A stretch of DNA of 47,054 bases from JBDNJM01 sp041687755 (GTDB lineage: Bacteria; Planctomycetota; UBA1135; GCA-002686595). The stretch lies in assembly GCA_041687755.1 (NCBI GenBank), contig JBDNJM010000167.1, positions 1 to 47,054 on the forward strand, read 5' to 3'. Positions 8,209-16,713 of the stretch are shown here, piece by piece; position 1 is the first letter of the stretch; every line of letters starts with the position of its first letter. A program made the translations under genes and the position numbers. The notes below the pieces were generated by a model. It ran no database searches, was not told the DNA's origin, and saw only the letters and a list, made by a program, of their open reading frames with translations.

Positions 8209-9069
8209 ATGAAGACCCGCTTCCTGCGCGTGCTGCGGCGCGCGCTCCTCCTCCTCGCTGCCCTGATCGGGCTCGGTGCGACGCTCGTTGCCGCAGGGTG
8301 TCTGGCCCCCCCAGGACCCAAGGCTAGTGCTGAGCAGATCGCCACCCTCGATCGCTTCGTCTACACGGCACCGTCCGGGGAGGTCTCTGCCCTGCGCGGA
8401 GGAACCGCTGGAGAACGACCGCTCAGCGTGTTCGTGCACGGCACCCCAGGGACGGGCGTCGGCTGGGCCGATTACCTGCTGAACGTCCCCGGCGGAGGCG
8501 AGGGTGTGGCGCTCGACCGGCCCGGATTTGGTGCGAGCGAGCCCGCTGGGTCGCTGCCAGCGCTCGTGGACCAGGCCGCCGCGATTCTGCCCCTGCTCGG
8601 AACCGTCGGTGGACCGGGAACGGTCCTGGTTGGACACTCCCTGGGCGCACCCATCGCGGCTTGGGTGGCCGCCGAGCATCCGCAGCGGGTCGCCGGCCTG
8701 GTCCTGATCGCCGGCTCGATGGATCCCGCCCTCGAGCGTCGCCGCTGGTTCAACAGCCTCGCCGCGTGGAGCGAGCCGCTGATCGGCCGCAACCTGCGCA
8801 ACTCCAACCAAGAGGTCTGGGGCTTCAAAGAGCAGCTCGAGGCCCTGGCGCCCCTGTTGGAACGCATCACCTGCCCCGTCCTCATTCTGCACGGCGAGCG
8901 CGACGGCCTCGTGCCCGCGGCCAACGCCGACTACTCGGAAGCGATGCTCGTCTCAGCTGAGCGCGTGCAGGCCGTGCGCTATCCCGAGGCGGGGCACCTG
9001 CTCATCTGGGGTCAGCCGACCCAAGACGAGGTCTGGGCCGAACTCGAGCGCTTCGTGCTCAGCCTCTGA
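8209..9069 (+). CDS. Lipoprotein-type alpha/beta hydrolase
   Basis: An alpha/beta hydrolase fold enzyme of unknown substrate, probably anchored outside the cytoplasmic membrane. From the ATG at 8209 the 286-residue product has a basic start (MKTRFLRVLRR), a hydrophobic segment and a lipobox-like LVAAGC ending near residue 32. The hydrolase core shows an oxyanion-loop HGTPGTG, a nucleophile elbow GHSLG with Ser144, a HGERDGLVP segment supplying the acid, and a late AGHLL giving the catalytic His. This triad arrangement is typical of esterase, epoxide-hydrolase or haloperoxidase-like relatives; the sequence does not separate them. The frame is open 192 bases further upstream, but the signal sequence fixes the start at 8209. 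It is followed directly by a long hairpin. Confidence 0.85.
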   Translation: MKTRFLRVLRRALLLLAALIGLGATLVAAGCLAPPGPKASAEQIATLDRFVYTAPSGEVSALRGGTAGERPLSVFVHGTPGTGVGWADYLLNVPGGGEGVALDRPGFGASEPAGSLPALVDQAAAILPLLGTVGGPGTVLVGHSLGAPIAAWVAAEHPQRVAGLVLIAGSMDPALERRRWFNSLAAWSEPLIGRNLRNSNQEVWGFKEQLEALAPLLERITCPVLILHGERDGLVPAANADYSEAMLVSAERVQAVRYPEAGHLLIWGQPTQDEVWAELERFVLSL

Positions 9070-9094
9070 ATCCCCAGGGTCGTCAGTAGCCCGT

Positions 9095-9147
9095 AACGCG
9101 AGCGGCCCCCGCCGGACCGATCAGGTCCAGCGGGGGCCGCTCGCGTT
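9095..9147. terminator. Long bidirectional hairpin between convergent genes
   Basis: Arms at 9095-9117 and 9125-9147 pair over 23 positions with a single mismatch, around a 7-base loop (CGATCAG). The stem starts AACGCGAGCGG and is extremely GC-rich. It lies between the plus-strand hydrolase (ends 9069) and the minus-strand dsbD-like gene (ends 9164), exactly where a shared terminator is expected. No T tract follows on either strand, so it would act as an L-shaped or Rho-assisted terminator. Confidence 0.7.
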
Positions 9148-9163
9148 GCGGGCACAGCCGCGA

Positions 9164-11128
9164 TCAGTGAGCGAGCGCGCCGATCTGCTCGACCTCAACC
9201 TCGACCGCGGGTAGCTGATCGAGGATCTCGAGCATGCGCGCCCTCGAAATGATCGAGTGGTGCACGATCGGCTCCGTCGGGTTGTCCGGTGAGAAGACCG
9301 CCATGAACGGGATCGAGTTCGCGCCGAGCCGCTGGCGCAGACGCTCGAGCATCGCGGTGTACTCCGACTTGCCCGTCTCGTCCGCCTCCATCACGACCAC
9401 GTTCTTGGCCGCGAACTCGGCCTGAACCCGATCCGAGTCGTAGACCACGACCTTGTTGGTTTTGCAGTTCACGCACCAGTCGGCCGTGAAGTCCACGAAT
9501 ACGGGGCGGCCGGCAGCCAAGCTCTCCTTGAGCAGGTCGGGCTCGAAGTGCACCCACCCCTCGCCAAGCTCCTCCGAGCCGAGGGCACCAAGGTCCACGA
9601 ACGCGAGCCGCGCCCCCAAACCAGCGATCAGGAGCGCGCCGGCCGTGTGCGCGAGGCGCTTGCCCTGCGGCTTATCGAAGGTCGCGAAGCGTCCGTACCA
9701 CCAGCAGGCGAAGGCCACGAAGAGCAGGAACAGAAGCGTCAGGATCAGCAGCTCGGGCTTCACGCTCAGCATCAAGAACAGCGCCGTACCGACCAGCACA
9801 AAGCCCATGCCCTGCTTGAAGGTGTCCATCCAGGGCCCGGGGCGCGGGAGCTTCTTGAGCAGCGCCGGGTTCGCCGTGAGGATCACGTACGGGATCGCCA
9901 TGCCGAAGCCGAGCGCCGTGAAGATGAGGATGATCGAGAGCGGCGGCTGCGCGACCGTCCAGGTCAGCGTGCTGCCCAGGAACGGCCCGGAGCAGGGCGT
10001 CGCGAGCGCCGTCGCGAGCATGCCCTTGAAGAAGGCATCGCCCATGCCCTCGCGGCGGTTCGAGGCGAGCTCGCCGACCTTGCTCGGCACGCCCAGCTCG
10101 TAGACCCCGAACATCGAGAGCGAGAACGCAAACACCACGGCGATCATCCCGATCAGGAAGCCCTGGTTCTGGAACTGCTCGCCCCAGGAGGCACCCGCGA
10201 TGATCGCGAAGGCCGCCAGGGCCCAGAACACGACCACGATGCCCGCGGCAAACGCGAGCCCGAGCTGGAACACGCGCTTCTTGTCTTCGCCGGCCTGCTG
10301 AACGAACGACAGCACCTTGATCGAGATGACCGGCAGCACGCAGGGCATCACGTTGAGGATGGCGCCGGCCAGGAACGCGAGCAGCAGCCACTTGAGCAGG
10401 CCGCCCGAGGCCTCTTCGGTCGCGGCGCTGTACTCCTCGAACTGGTAGGTCGAGTAGTCGACGGCCGACTCCGCTCCGGGCCCGTCGGCCGAACGGGCAG
10501 TGCTGAGCGCGGCGCCCGCGTCGGTCCCCGCGTCATCAACCGCCTCCAGCTCGGCGGCCATCGCGGTCAGGCCGGCCGGGAAGGCCTCGAACAGCTCGTC
10601 GGCGCCGTCGCCCGCAACGTCCAACAGCTCGCCGTAGAGCACGCAGACGCCGGAGTCCTCACAGGTCAAGCCCGAGATGTCCAGCTGGATCGCCGACAGG
10701 TCGATGGGCCCGGCCCCCTCGGGCGCCTCGGCCAACGCGTACAGCACGACGTGGTGCGAGTACCCCTGAATGAACACGCCCTCGCCCGCCTGCAGCGACT
10801 GGTCGAAGCGCTCGGGCTCCGGAAACCAGGTCGTGCCAAAGGTCAGGCCGTCACCGATCCACTCGGCCACGGTCGCCATACCGATCGCATCCGGATGCCC
10901 GAGGTCGTCCGCGTACAGGTGGAAGCCGCGTTCCAGGTCGATCTCGACCGCGAGTTGGACTTGGTCGCCGTCCATGCGCGCAAACAGCTCCGCGCTGGCC
11001 TTCTGGCCGCCGCCCTCGCCGAACCCGCCGAAGCTCTGCAGGGCGGGCGCGGGCGCGCTGAAGCCGATACCGGCCAGCAGGAAGGCCGCCAGGAGGGCGC
11101 CCAGGGGCGCGAAGATCTTCTCGAGCAT
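9164..11128 (-). CDS. dsbD: Thiol:disulfide interchange protein, DsbD-like
   Basis: Transfers electrons from cytoplasmic thioredoxin across the inner membrane to periplasmic substrates such as cytochrome c maturation factors. All three DsbD parts are present in 654 residues. After a signal peptide comes the alpha domain with the Cys pair LTCEDSGVC. The central membrane domain has about eight segments, with the functional cysteines in NVMPCVLP and LATPCSGPFLG. The C-terminal thioredoxin-like domain has the active site WCVNC (Cys552 and Cys555) after FVDFTAD. The alpha domain is longer than in E. coli and its C-terminal part is Asp/Ala-rich. It stands alone, ending against a hairpin. A link to maturation of the di-haem peroxidase encoded at 31 kb is possible but only inferred. 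Confidence 0.92.
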   Translation of the reverse strand: MLEKIFAPLGALLAAFLLAGIGFSAPAPALQSFGGFGEGGGQKASAELFARMDGDQVQLAVEIDLERGFHLYADDLGHPDAIGMATVAEWIGDGLTFGTTWFPEPERFDQSLQAGEGVFIQGYSHHVVLYALAEAPEGAGPIDLSAIQLDISGLTCEDSGVCVLYGELLDVAGDGADELFEAFPAGLTAMAAELEAVDDAGTDAGAALSTARSADGPGAESAVDYSTYQFEEYSAATEEASGGLLKWLLLAFLAGAILNVMPCVLPVISIKVLSFVQQAGEDKKRVFQLGLAFAAGIVVVFWALAAFAIIAGASWGEQFQNQGFLIGMIAVVFAFSLSMFGVYELGVPSKVGELASNRREGMGDAFFKGMLATALATPCSGPFLGSTLTWTVAQPPLSIILIFTALGFGMAIPYVILTANPALLKKLPRPGPWMDTFKQGMGFVLVGTALFLMLSVKPELLILTLLFLLFVAFACWWYGRFATFDKPQGKRLAHTAGALLIAGLGARLAFVDLGALGSEELGEGWVHFEPDLLKESLAAGRPVFVDFTADWCVNCKTNKVVVYDSDRVQAEFAAKNVVVMEADETGKSEYTAMLERLRQRLGANSIPFMAVFSPDNPTEPIVHHSIISRARMLEILDQLPAVEVEVEQIGALAH

Positions 11129-11553
11129 CGGTCGTCGGGTGGGAAAGGAGCGTTCCAGCGAATAGGTGCCTACGGAGCTTCGCGCCCGCGTGCGACATCC
11201 GGGGACCAGTCTATCGGTCCCCGGGCGGCCCGCGAGCGCCCGAAGCGGGGTCCTCGGAGCCCTGAGGCGCCCGCCAGAGTTCTCCGCAGGAGACTCCGTA
11301 GGGAACTTCGCCCGGCCTTCAGCTGGCCCCCCGGGCCTCGCGCCGCGGGCGGCCCTCCGCAGCGCCCGAGGACCTGTGCGACCCCCGGAACTTGCGGCCC
11401 CGGAACTTGCGAGGCTCAGAGACGGACAGGGCTCCGGGACTTGCCCGCTCCAGGTCTAGACTGGCCCCAGGTAGCCCGCCCGGCGGCCGGCACCTCCACT
11501 GCCGGCCGCGCCTCCTACGAAGCCCGGCTTGGCCGCGCCCCCTCCCAAAATCC
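11129..11553. other. Divergent intergenic region between dsbD-like gene and secreted-protein gene
   Basis: A 425-bp gap between divergently transcribed genes. It contains a perfect 14-bp tandem repeat (CCCCGGAACTTGCG at 11383-11396 and again at 11398-11411, one base between). No RNA gene, clear promoter or coding sequence could be identified. Long open frames here have no protein-like composition. Confidence 0.35.
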
Positions 11554-12204
11554 ATGAAGACCCTCCTGATCCTCCCGCCGGCCCTCGCCCTGGCCTTCGC
11601 GCTCGGCACCTCCACGGCCGGCACCTCCGTGCCCGGCATCTTCAAGGTCCAGGCCCAGACCCTCCTGCATGCCGCCCAAGACACCACCGAGGTCGAGCCC
11701 ACCGACCAGGACGAGTTCCCGCCCGGCTGGCGCGGCGAGCAACTGCGGCGCGAGGCCCAGCTGCGCGAGCAGCTCATCGGCCACTGGCAGCTGATCGAGT
11801 TCCGCCACGCGTCCAATAACCTCGCCGGCACCCAGGTCGCCGGCTTCATGTCGATCGACCCCGAGGTGTTGACGATCGTGCTGCACGCGGCCCTGTCCGA
11901 GCCGGGACCGTTCCAGGAGCCGCTGCAGCTCCAGGGCGGCGCCCACTACTGGCGCATCGACGAGAACCAGCGCATCCAGACCGCATCGATCCTGAGCCAC
12001 TCCACGTTCAACGGCAGGCCCGAGATCGAGCGCAGCCTGACCCCCCGCGAGTACGAGCCCACGCTCGCCGAGACCGAGCTCACCCTGCGCCGCGGCGACG
12101 GCTCACAGCTCATCTTCCTGCGCGTGCCGGGCCTCGCCTTCCCGGATGCCGCCATTGCGATCATGGATGCCGTCAAGGCAGGTCGCGACCCGTTCGGGCG
12201 CTAG
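11554..12204 (+). CDS. Secreted protein of unknown function, lipocalin-like
   Basis: The ATG at 11554 opens a 216-residue protein with a good signal peptide (MKTLLILPPALALAFALG, then an Ala-rich cleavage region near residue 22). A charged helix follows (about residues 60-75), then a segment starting LIGHWQLIEFRHA that resembles the first strand of lipocalin-like domains (G-x-W plus following strands). The rest alternates short strands, such as AGFMSIDPEVLTIVLHA and ELTLRRGDGSQLIFLRV, as in a small beta-barrel. I do not recognise a specific family, and the lipocalin comparison is only a motif impression. The frame is open upstream, but those residues are Arg/Pro-rich and unlike a protein start. 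It stands alone. Confidence 0.7.
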   Translation: MKTLLILPPALALAFALGTSTAGTSVPGIFKVQAQTLLHAAQDTTEVEPTDQDEFPPGWRGEQLRREAQLREQLIGHWQLIEFRHASNNLAGTQVAGFMSIDPEVLTIVLHAALSEPGPFQEPLQLQGGAHYWRIDENQRIQTASILSHSTFNGRPEIERSLTPREYEPTLAETELTLRRGDGSQLIFLRVPGLAFPDAAIAIMDAVKAGRDPFGR

Positions 12205-12272
12205 CGGCGAGCGGGGCGCCGCTCGTGGAGTAGCTCGGCCCTTGGCAAGACCGGGCCGTACTCCGCCGGGCC

Positions 12273-12314
12273 GATCAACACCAGCTCATCAACACTGGCT
12301 CATCAACACTGGGC
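12273..12314. repeat. Three-copy 14-bp tandem repeat overlapping the nrdJ stop
   Basis: Copies GATCAACACCAGCT (12273-12286), CATCAACACTGGCT (12287-12300) and CATCAACACTGGGC (12301-12314). The last copy holds the final codons and stop of the ribonucleotide reductase gene (GCC CAG TGT TGA on the minus strand), so the repeat looks like a local duplication of the gene's own 3' end. Confidence 0.75.
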
Positions 12315-14714
12315 CCAACCGCAGCTCGGGCAATTCTCACAGCCCTCCGCCTGCACCAGATCGCCCGCGCAACTCGGGCAGCGTTCCGCGCTCGCACGCC
12401 CCCCGCCCGACCGGGGTCCCGCCGGCGGCGCGCTCCAACGCTCCTCCGGGATGCGCCCGAGCAGCATCGCCTCCAGCCCGTGCTCGTGCTTCGCCTCGAG
12501 GTACCGCGTGAGCGCCTTCGCCAGCCCGTCGCCCAACGACAGCGCCTGGGGACCGGAAGCCGCCACGCCCGGCGTCGCACCGATGCCGCGCAGCTGCTCG
12601 AGTGCTAGCTCGATGCCCCCGCCCGACCGCAGCCACAGGCTCAGCAGTCGACAGATCGCCTCCAGGTCGCTGTTGGCCAGCTCGCCGCCCTTGCCCAGCT
12701 GCGCGAACACCTCCAGCTCTCGATCCGTGACCGGGTCGACGCTGACCTCCACGTGCATCGTCCCGAAAGGTGTGGGCTGTCGGATTCGCAGGGACGGAGC
12801 GATCTCCGGAACCCGGCTCGGCACCGCGCCCGCGCCAAGACCCGACGTCAGCGTCATCGGCTGCTGCGCGCGGCTGCCGTCGCGATAGCACGTCAGGCCC
12901 ACGACCTCGCGCTCCGTTGCGAGCTTGAACACAGCGGCCACGTCCTCGAGCGACGCCTCGGCGGGGAAGTTGATCGTCTTCGAGATGCCTGAGTCGCAGT
13001 GCTCCTGGAAGGCCGCCTGCATCGCAAGGTGCCACTCGGGCGCCACGTCGCGCGCCGTCACGAACACTTCGCGCAACAGCTCGGGCACTTCCTCGATGTG
13101 CGCCGCCGTGCCCTCCGCGAGCAGCCGCTGGACCAACGCCTCGCTCCAAAAGCCCTGCTCCAGGGCGACCTCCTTGAACACCGGGTTGACCTCGGTCAAG
13201 CGCACCGGGTCGCCGCTCTCGTCGCGCATCACCTGGCGCACGAAGGCCAGGCTGAACAGCGGCTCGATTCCGCCCGAACAGCCGGCCAGAATCGAAATCG
13301 TCCCGGTCGGGGCGACCGTCGTCCGAAACGCGTTGCGCATCTGCTGACCGCGTCGCCCGAACACCGACGTTTCCCAGGCCCCAAAGGAGCCGCGCGCCTG
13401 CGCCAGCTCCGCGCTTGCCCGCTCCGCCTCCTCGGCGATCACGCTCATCACGCGCCCGCCGAACGCACAGGCTTCTTCGCAGTCGTAGGGCAGCCGCAGG
13501 AGGTACAGCGTGTCGGCGAAGCCCATCACGCCCAGCCCGATGCGCCGCGTGCGCGCGGACATCGCGCGCAGCGGTTCGAGCGGCAGGCAGTTCATCTCGA
13601 CGACGTCGTCGAGGAAGCGCACGGCCAGCCGAACCAGCGCGCGCAGGGCCTCCCAGTCGAAGTCCGCCGCTCCCTCCGCGGCCCGGTCCACTAGGGCGGT
13701 GAGGTTGATCGACCCGAGGTTGCACGAGTCGTTGTCGTGCAGCGGCTGCTCGCCGCAGGGATTCGTCGCGCGGATGGGGCCCAGGCCCGGCACCGGGTTC
13801 TTGGCGGCCACCCGATCCACGAAGAACAGGCCCGGCTCCCCGGTGGCGTGCGCGCAGCGCACCAGCTCGTCCCACACCTCGCGCACGCTCCACGTCCCGC
13901 CCCCGTCGCGCGCGCAGGCCGAGCGCTCCTGGGTCAGCGGGTCGCGTACTTTATGCTCGCTGTCGGGCCGGTGATCCAGCTGGCTCAGGAAGGCCTCGGT
14001 CACGGCGATCGAGACGTTGAAGTTCTCCATCTGCCCCAGCTCGTCCTTCGCGTGGATAAACTCGAGCACGTCGGGGTGATCAATGCGCAGCATGCCCATG
14101 TTCGCGCCGGCTCGGAAGCCGCCCTGCTTGACGGAGAGCAGCGTCGCCGAGAACGCGCGCAGCATCGCCACCGGCCCCTCGCTGGTTCCGCTGCCGCGCG
14201 GAGGCACGTCGCTGAAGTCGAAGCCCGTCCCACCACCCGTCGCGTGCACGCGCGCCGCGGATTCGAGCGTGCGGAACATGCCCTCGACGCCCGGCAGAAT
14301 CGGCAACACGAAGCACGCCGAGAGCTGCGCCTGATCGCGGCCCGCGTTGTGCAGCGTCGGGCTGTTCGGAAGGAACTTGAGGCCGGCCAGCGCGCGGTAG
14401 AACGCGCGCGCTTGCTCCAGTGCCTGCGGCGCAGCGCCGTGCACGAGCTCGGCCCGGGCCACGTGGCTGGCCACGCGCCAGAACAGCTGGCGAGGCGTCT
14501 CGGTGGGCTCCCTGCCGGAACCTTTCTGCAGGTACCGGCGTTCCAGCACGGCCTCAGCGTTCGGCGTCAAGTACGGCACCGGCAGATCCCCGGGCGGATC
14601 CAGCTGCCCGAGGGCGGCCAGGGCGGCCCCATCTTCCGGGAACCCCGGCCCCACGAGCCCGTCCGGCTCGTCGGCACCCTTCAGCGAATCGAGCGGATCT
14701 TGGGCGGGTTGCAT
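12303..14714 (-). CDS. nrdJ: Adenosylcobalamin-dependent (class II) ribonucleoside-diphosphate reductase
   Basis: Makes deoxyribonucleotides for DNA synthesis using adenosylcobalamin as radical source, so it is independent of oxygen. Seen in order: FLPNSPTLHNAG with the active-site region LSACFVLPI, TGGGTGFDFSDVPPRGS (loop binding substrate), NPCGEQPL with the radical-relay Cys, LGSINLT, and PTGTISILAGCSGGIEPLFS. The C-terminus is a Cys4 zinc-ribbon-like tail (CPSCAGDLVQAEGCENCPSC), common in class II enzymes and probably involved in thioredoxin re-reduction. From the ATG at 14714 it is 803 residues; a TTG at 14768 preceded by AGGAG would add 18 residues and cannot be excluded. No class I genes or cobalamin riboswitch were found nearby. 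The gene upstream ends only about 90 bases away, so co-transcription is possible. Confidence 0.93.
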   Translation of the reverse strand: MQPAQDPLDSLKGADEPDGLVGPGFPEDGAALAALGQLDPPGDLPVPYLTPNAEAVLERRYLQKGSGREPTETPRQLFWRVASHVARAELVHGAAPQALEQARAFYRALAGLKFLPNSPTLHNAGRDQAQLSACFVLPILPGVEGMFRTLESAARVHATGGGTGFDFSDVPPRGSGTSEGPVAMLRAFSATLLSVKQGGFRAGANMGMLRIDHPDVLEFIHAKDELGQMENFNVSIAVTEAFLSQLDHRPDSEHKVRDPLTQERSACARDGGGTWSVREVWDELVRCAHATGEPGLFFVDRVAAKNPVPGLGPIRATNPCGEQPLHDNDSCNLGSINLTALVDRAAEGAADFDWEALRALVRLAVRFLDDVVEMNCLPLEPLRAMSARTRRIGLGVMGFADTLYLLRLPYDCEEACAFGGRVMSVIAEEAERASAELAQARGSFGAWETSVFGRRGQQMRNAFRTTVAPTGTISILAGCSGGIEPLFSLAFVRQVMRDESGDPVRLTEVNPVFKEVALEQGFWSEALVQRLLAEGTAAHIEEVPELLREVFVTARDVAPEWHLAMQAAFQEHCDSGISKTINFPAEASLEDVAAVFKLATEREVVGLTCYRDGSRAQQPMTLTSGLGAGAVPSRVPEIAPSLRIRQPTPFGTMHVEVSVDPVTDRELEVFAQLGKGGELANSDLEAICRLLSLWLRSGGGIELALEQLRGIGATPGVAASGPQALSLGDGLAKALTRYLEAKHEHGLEAMLLGRIPEERWSAPPAGPRSGGGRASAERCPSCAGDLVQAEGCENCPSCGWAQC

Positions 14715-14804
14715 GGCGACGGGCGCGGGCCGAGCTTCGATCAGAAGCCCTCCCGCCCCCGCGCGCAAGGCTCCTGCTCGCCGACAAGGGCGGCAACGGT
14801 CGTC

Positions 14805-16700
14805 CTAGGGAATTGCGGCGGCGAGCTGGTCGATGTCTTCCTGCTCGACGACCCCGTTGCCGTCGAGATCTCCCGTGATCTGCCAGGGCCAGAAGCCGTA
14901 GACCGCGTCGTAGGCCGCGGGGCGGCTCACCGCCCGCCCGAGCAACACAACGTCCAGGCCGTTGGTGACTCCGTCGCCGTTCATGTCACCGATGTCCGAC
15001 CCCACCGCCCTGTCGACTCGCAGGGACTGGTTCGGAGCCGGGCTCTCCACGACCTGGACCGTGCCGTCCGCCCAGCGAATAGCCGCCCAGTACAGGGTGG
15101 TCGATCCGAGCCCAAAGTGTTGGGCGTAGGGCTCCTGGCTGAGGAACGAGGTTCCGCCGCCGGTCACGACCTTGGTCTGGATCTCCTGGCCGGAACGCAC
15201 GTGCACTCGAGCACCGGTCACCATGCGGCTGCCCTGGCGCTCGTACAGCCGCAGCTGCAGCCAACCGTTGTCGTTGTCCAAGGTGTTGCGCCACAGCGCC
15301 AGGTGGGCCCGAGGTCCGGGCGAGACAACCGGCGACGATCCGTAGCGCCCGACCAGCACGTCCAGGTCTCCGTCGAGGTCGTAGTCGAAGGGCACTAGGT
15401 TGCGGGCGATGTCGCCCACGCCGGCGGGCAGGCGGTAGTCGCCCAGCTCGCTGGAGCGTTCCGCGAACAGCACCGGACCGCCCGGTCCCGTCGTCGCCGG
15501 CCACTGGTTCTCGAAGAACCAGTTCGTGGCGGGAACGGCCATGCCGTTGGCCGACAGCAGGTCCCCGTCCTTGTCGAGATCGAGGTCGACGTAGGCGGCA
15601 CCCCACCCGACCGTGCTGACCGCGGTGCCGAGCAGGGGCGCCTGATCGTCGTAGGCCAGACCCGTGCCGCCGACCGACAGGTCGCTGCGGTTGAGGTACT
15701 GGCGATCGTTCTGGTCGAAGTTCGTCTGGTACGTGTCGAGGTCGCCGTCGAAGTCGATGTCGCCGAACGCGATGCCCATCTCGTTGCGCGGCTGCTCCGG
15801 TGCCCCGTTCCAGCCGATCTCGGTGCAGACGTTCGCACCGAACACGCCGTTGCCGTCGTTCAAGCGCAGCACGTCGAGACCGAAGTCGATGTTCATGTGC
15901 AGGTCCAGATCGCCGTCCCGATCAAAGTCCATCAGGGTCGGGGTCCAAATCCATCCGCTGATCGGCTGGGCGAAGCCCGCCTGGATCGTGAAGTCCTGGA
16001 GGATACGCGTCGAATAGTCCGTTTGGCCGGGCGACGGCAGCGCCTGGTTGGGCTGGTTGCGCCACATCCGCGGCTGGTCGTTGAGGAACCCGCTGGAGCG
16101 GTTCCACCAGGTCACGAACAGGTCCGAGTACGAGTCGCCGTCGATGTCCCCGGAGGTCACACCGCCCGGCTCACCGATCAGGGTCGCCTCGGGGGTGGGC
16201 ACGTGCACGAAGCCGCCGACGGAGCTCGTGATGTCGGTGAAGCCGTAGCCCGGGGCCCCATCGTTGCGGTAGAGGCTGTACAGGTCGAGGTTCAGAACCA
16301 CCTGGCTCGGGTACCCGAGCGTCAGGAGATCCAGGTCGCCGTCGTTGTCCAGCTCGAAGAACAGAGCGGAGCCGCGCCGGCGCGTCGGCTCGTCAATGCC
16401 GTAGGCCTGGGCCTGCTCGTCGAAGGTCCCGTCGCCTTGGTTGATGTAGAAGTGGTTCGGCCAGGTCTCCGTGTCCGTGATGAACACGTCCAGATCTCCG
16501 TCATCGTCAAAGTCGACGGTACAAATGCCGCCCGCCTCCGCGGCGAAGACGCTGACGGGGTGGCGCTCGTAGAGAATGCCTGGATGGTCGGGGTGACCGG
16601 CGACGGTGACCTCTTCGAGGTCGAAGTCGAGGGTCTGAACCGCGAGCAGCGGACCGGCAAGGAGCGCTGCAGCGGCAAGGCTTTGGGGCAGGTGCTTCAT
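14805..16700 (-). CDS. Secreted FG-GAP/VCBS repeat protein with ASPIC/UnbV and dockerin-like C-terminus
   Basis: Extracellular protein of 631 residues. A signal peptide (MKHLPQSLAAAALLAGPLLA) is followed by repeated calcium-binding motifs of the FG-GAP/VCBS type: DFDDDGDLDVFI, ELDNDGDLDLLTLG, DIDGDSYSDLFV, DFDRDGDLDLHM and DYDLDGDLDVLVGRYG, consistent with an integrin-like beta-propeller. About residues 480-565 fit an ASPIC/UnbV domain (TGARVHVRSGQ, then SQEPYAQHFGLG and IRWADGTVQ). The end has two dockerin-like loops, GDMNGDGVTNGLDVVLLGRA and GDLDGNGVVEQEDIDQLAAA. It starts 13 bases after the stop of the 819-residue gene upstream, so the two are a transcription unit. Its function is unknown; binding to the partner or to the cell surface is inferred. 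Confidence 0.88.
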   Translation of the reverse strand: MKHLPQSLAAAALLAGPLLAVQTLDFDLEEVTVAGHPDHPGILYERHPVSVFAAEAGGICTVDFDDDGDLDVFITDTETWPNHFYINQGDGTFDEQAQAYGIDEPTRRRGSALFFELDNDGDLDLLTLGYPSQVVLNLDLYSLYRNDGAPGYGFTDITSSVGGFVHVPTPEATLIGEPGGVTSGDIDGDSYSDLFVTWWNRSSGFLNDQPRMWRNQPNQALPSPGQTDYSTRILQDFTIQAGFAQPISGWIWTPTLMDFDRDGDLDLHMNIDFGLDVLRLNDGNGVFGANVCTEIGWNGAPEQPRNEMGIAFGDIDFDGDLDTYQTNFDQNDRQYLNRSDLSVGGTGLAYDDQAPLLGTAVSTVGWGAAYVDLDLDKDGDLLSANGMAVPATNWFFENQWPATTGPGGPVLFAERSSELGDYRLPAGVGDIARNLVPFDYDLDGDLDVLVGRYGSSPVVSPGPRAHLALWRNTLDNDNGWLQLRLYERQGSRMVTGARVHVRSGQEIQTKVVTGGGTSFLSQEPYAQHFGLGSTTLYWAAIRWADGTVQVVESPAPNQSLRVDRAVGSDIGDMNGDGVTNGLDVVLLGRAVSRPAAYDAVYGFWPWQITGDLDGNGVVEQEDIDQLAAAIP

Positions 16701-16713
16701 TGTTCTCGTGAGC

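Noticed and set aside
14715..14805. Cobalamin riboswitch ahead of the B12-dependent reductase
   Set aside because: Only about 90 bases separate it from the preceding gene and no B12-box-like sequence was seen.
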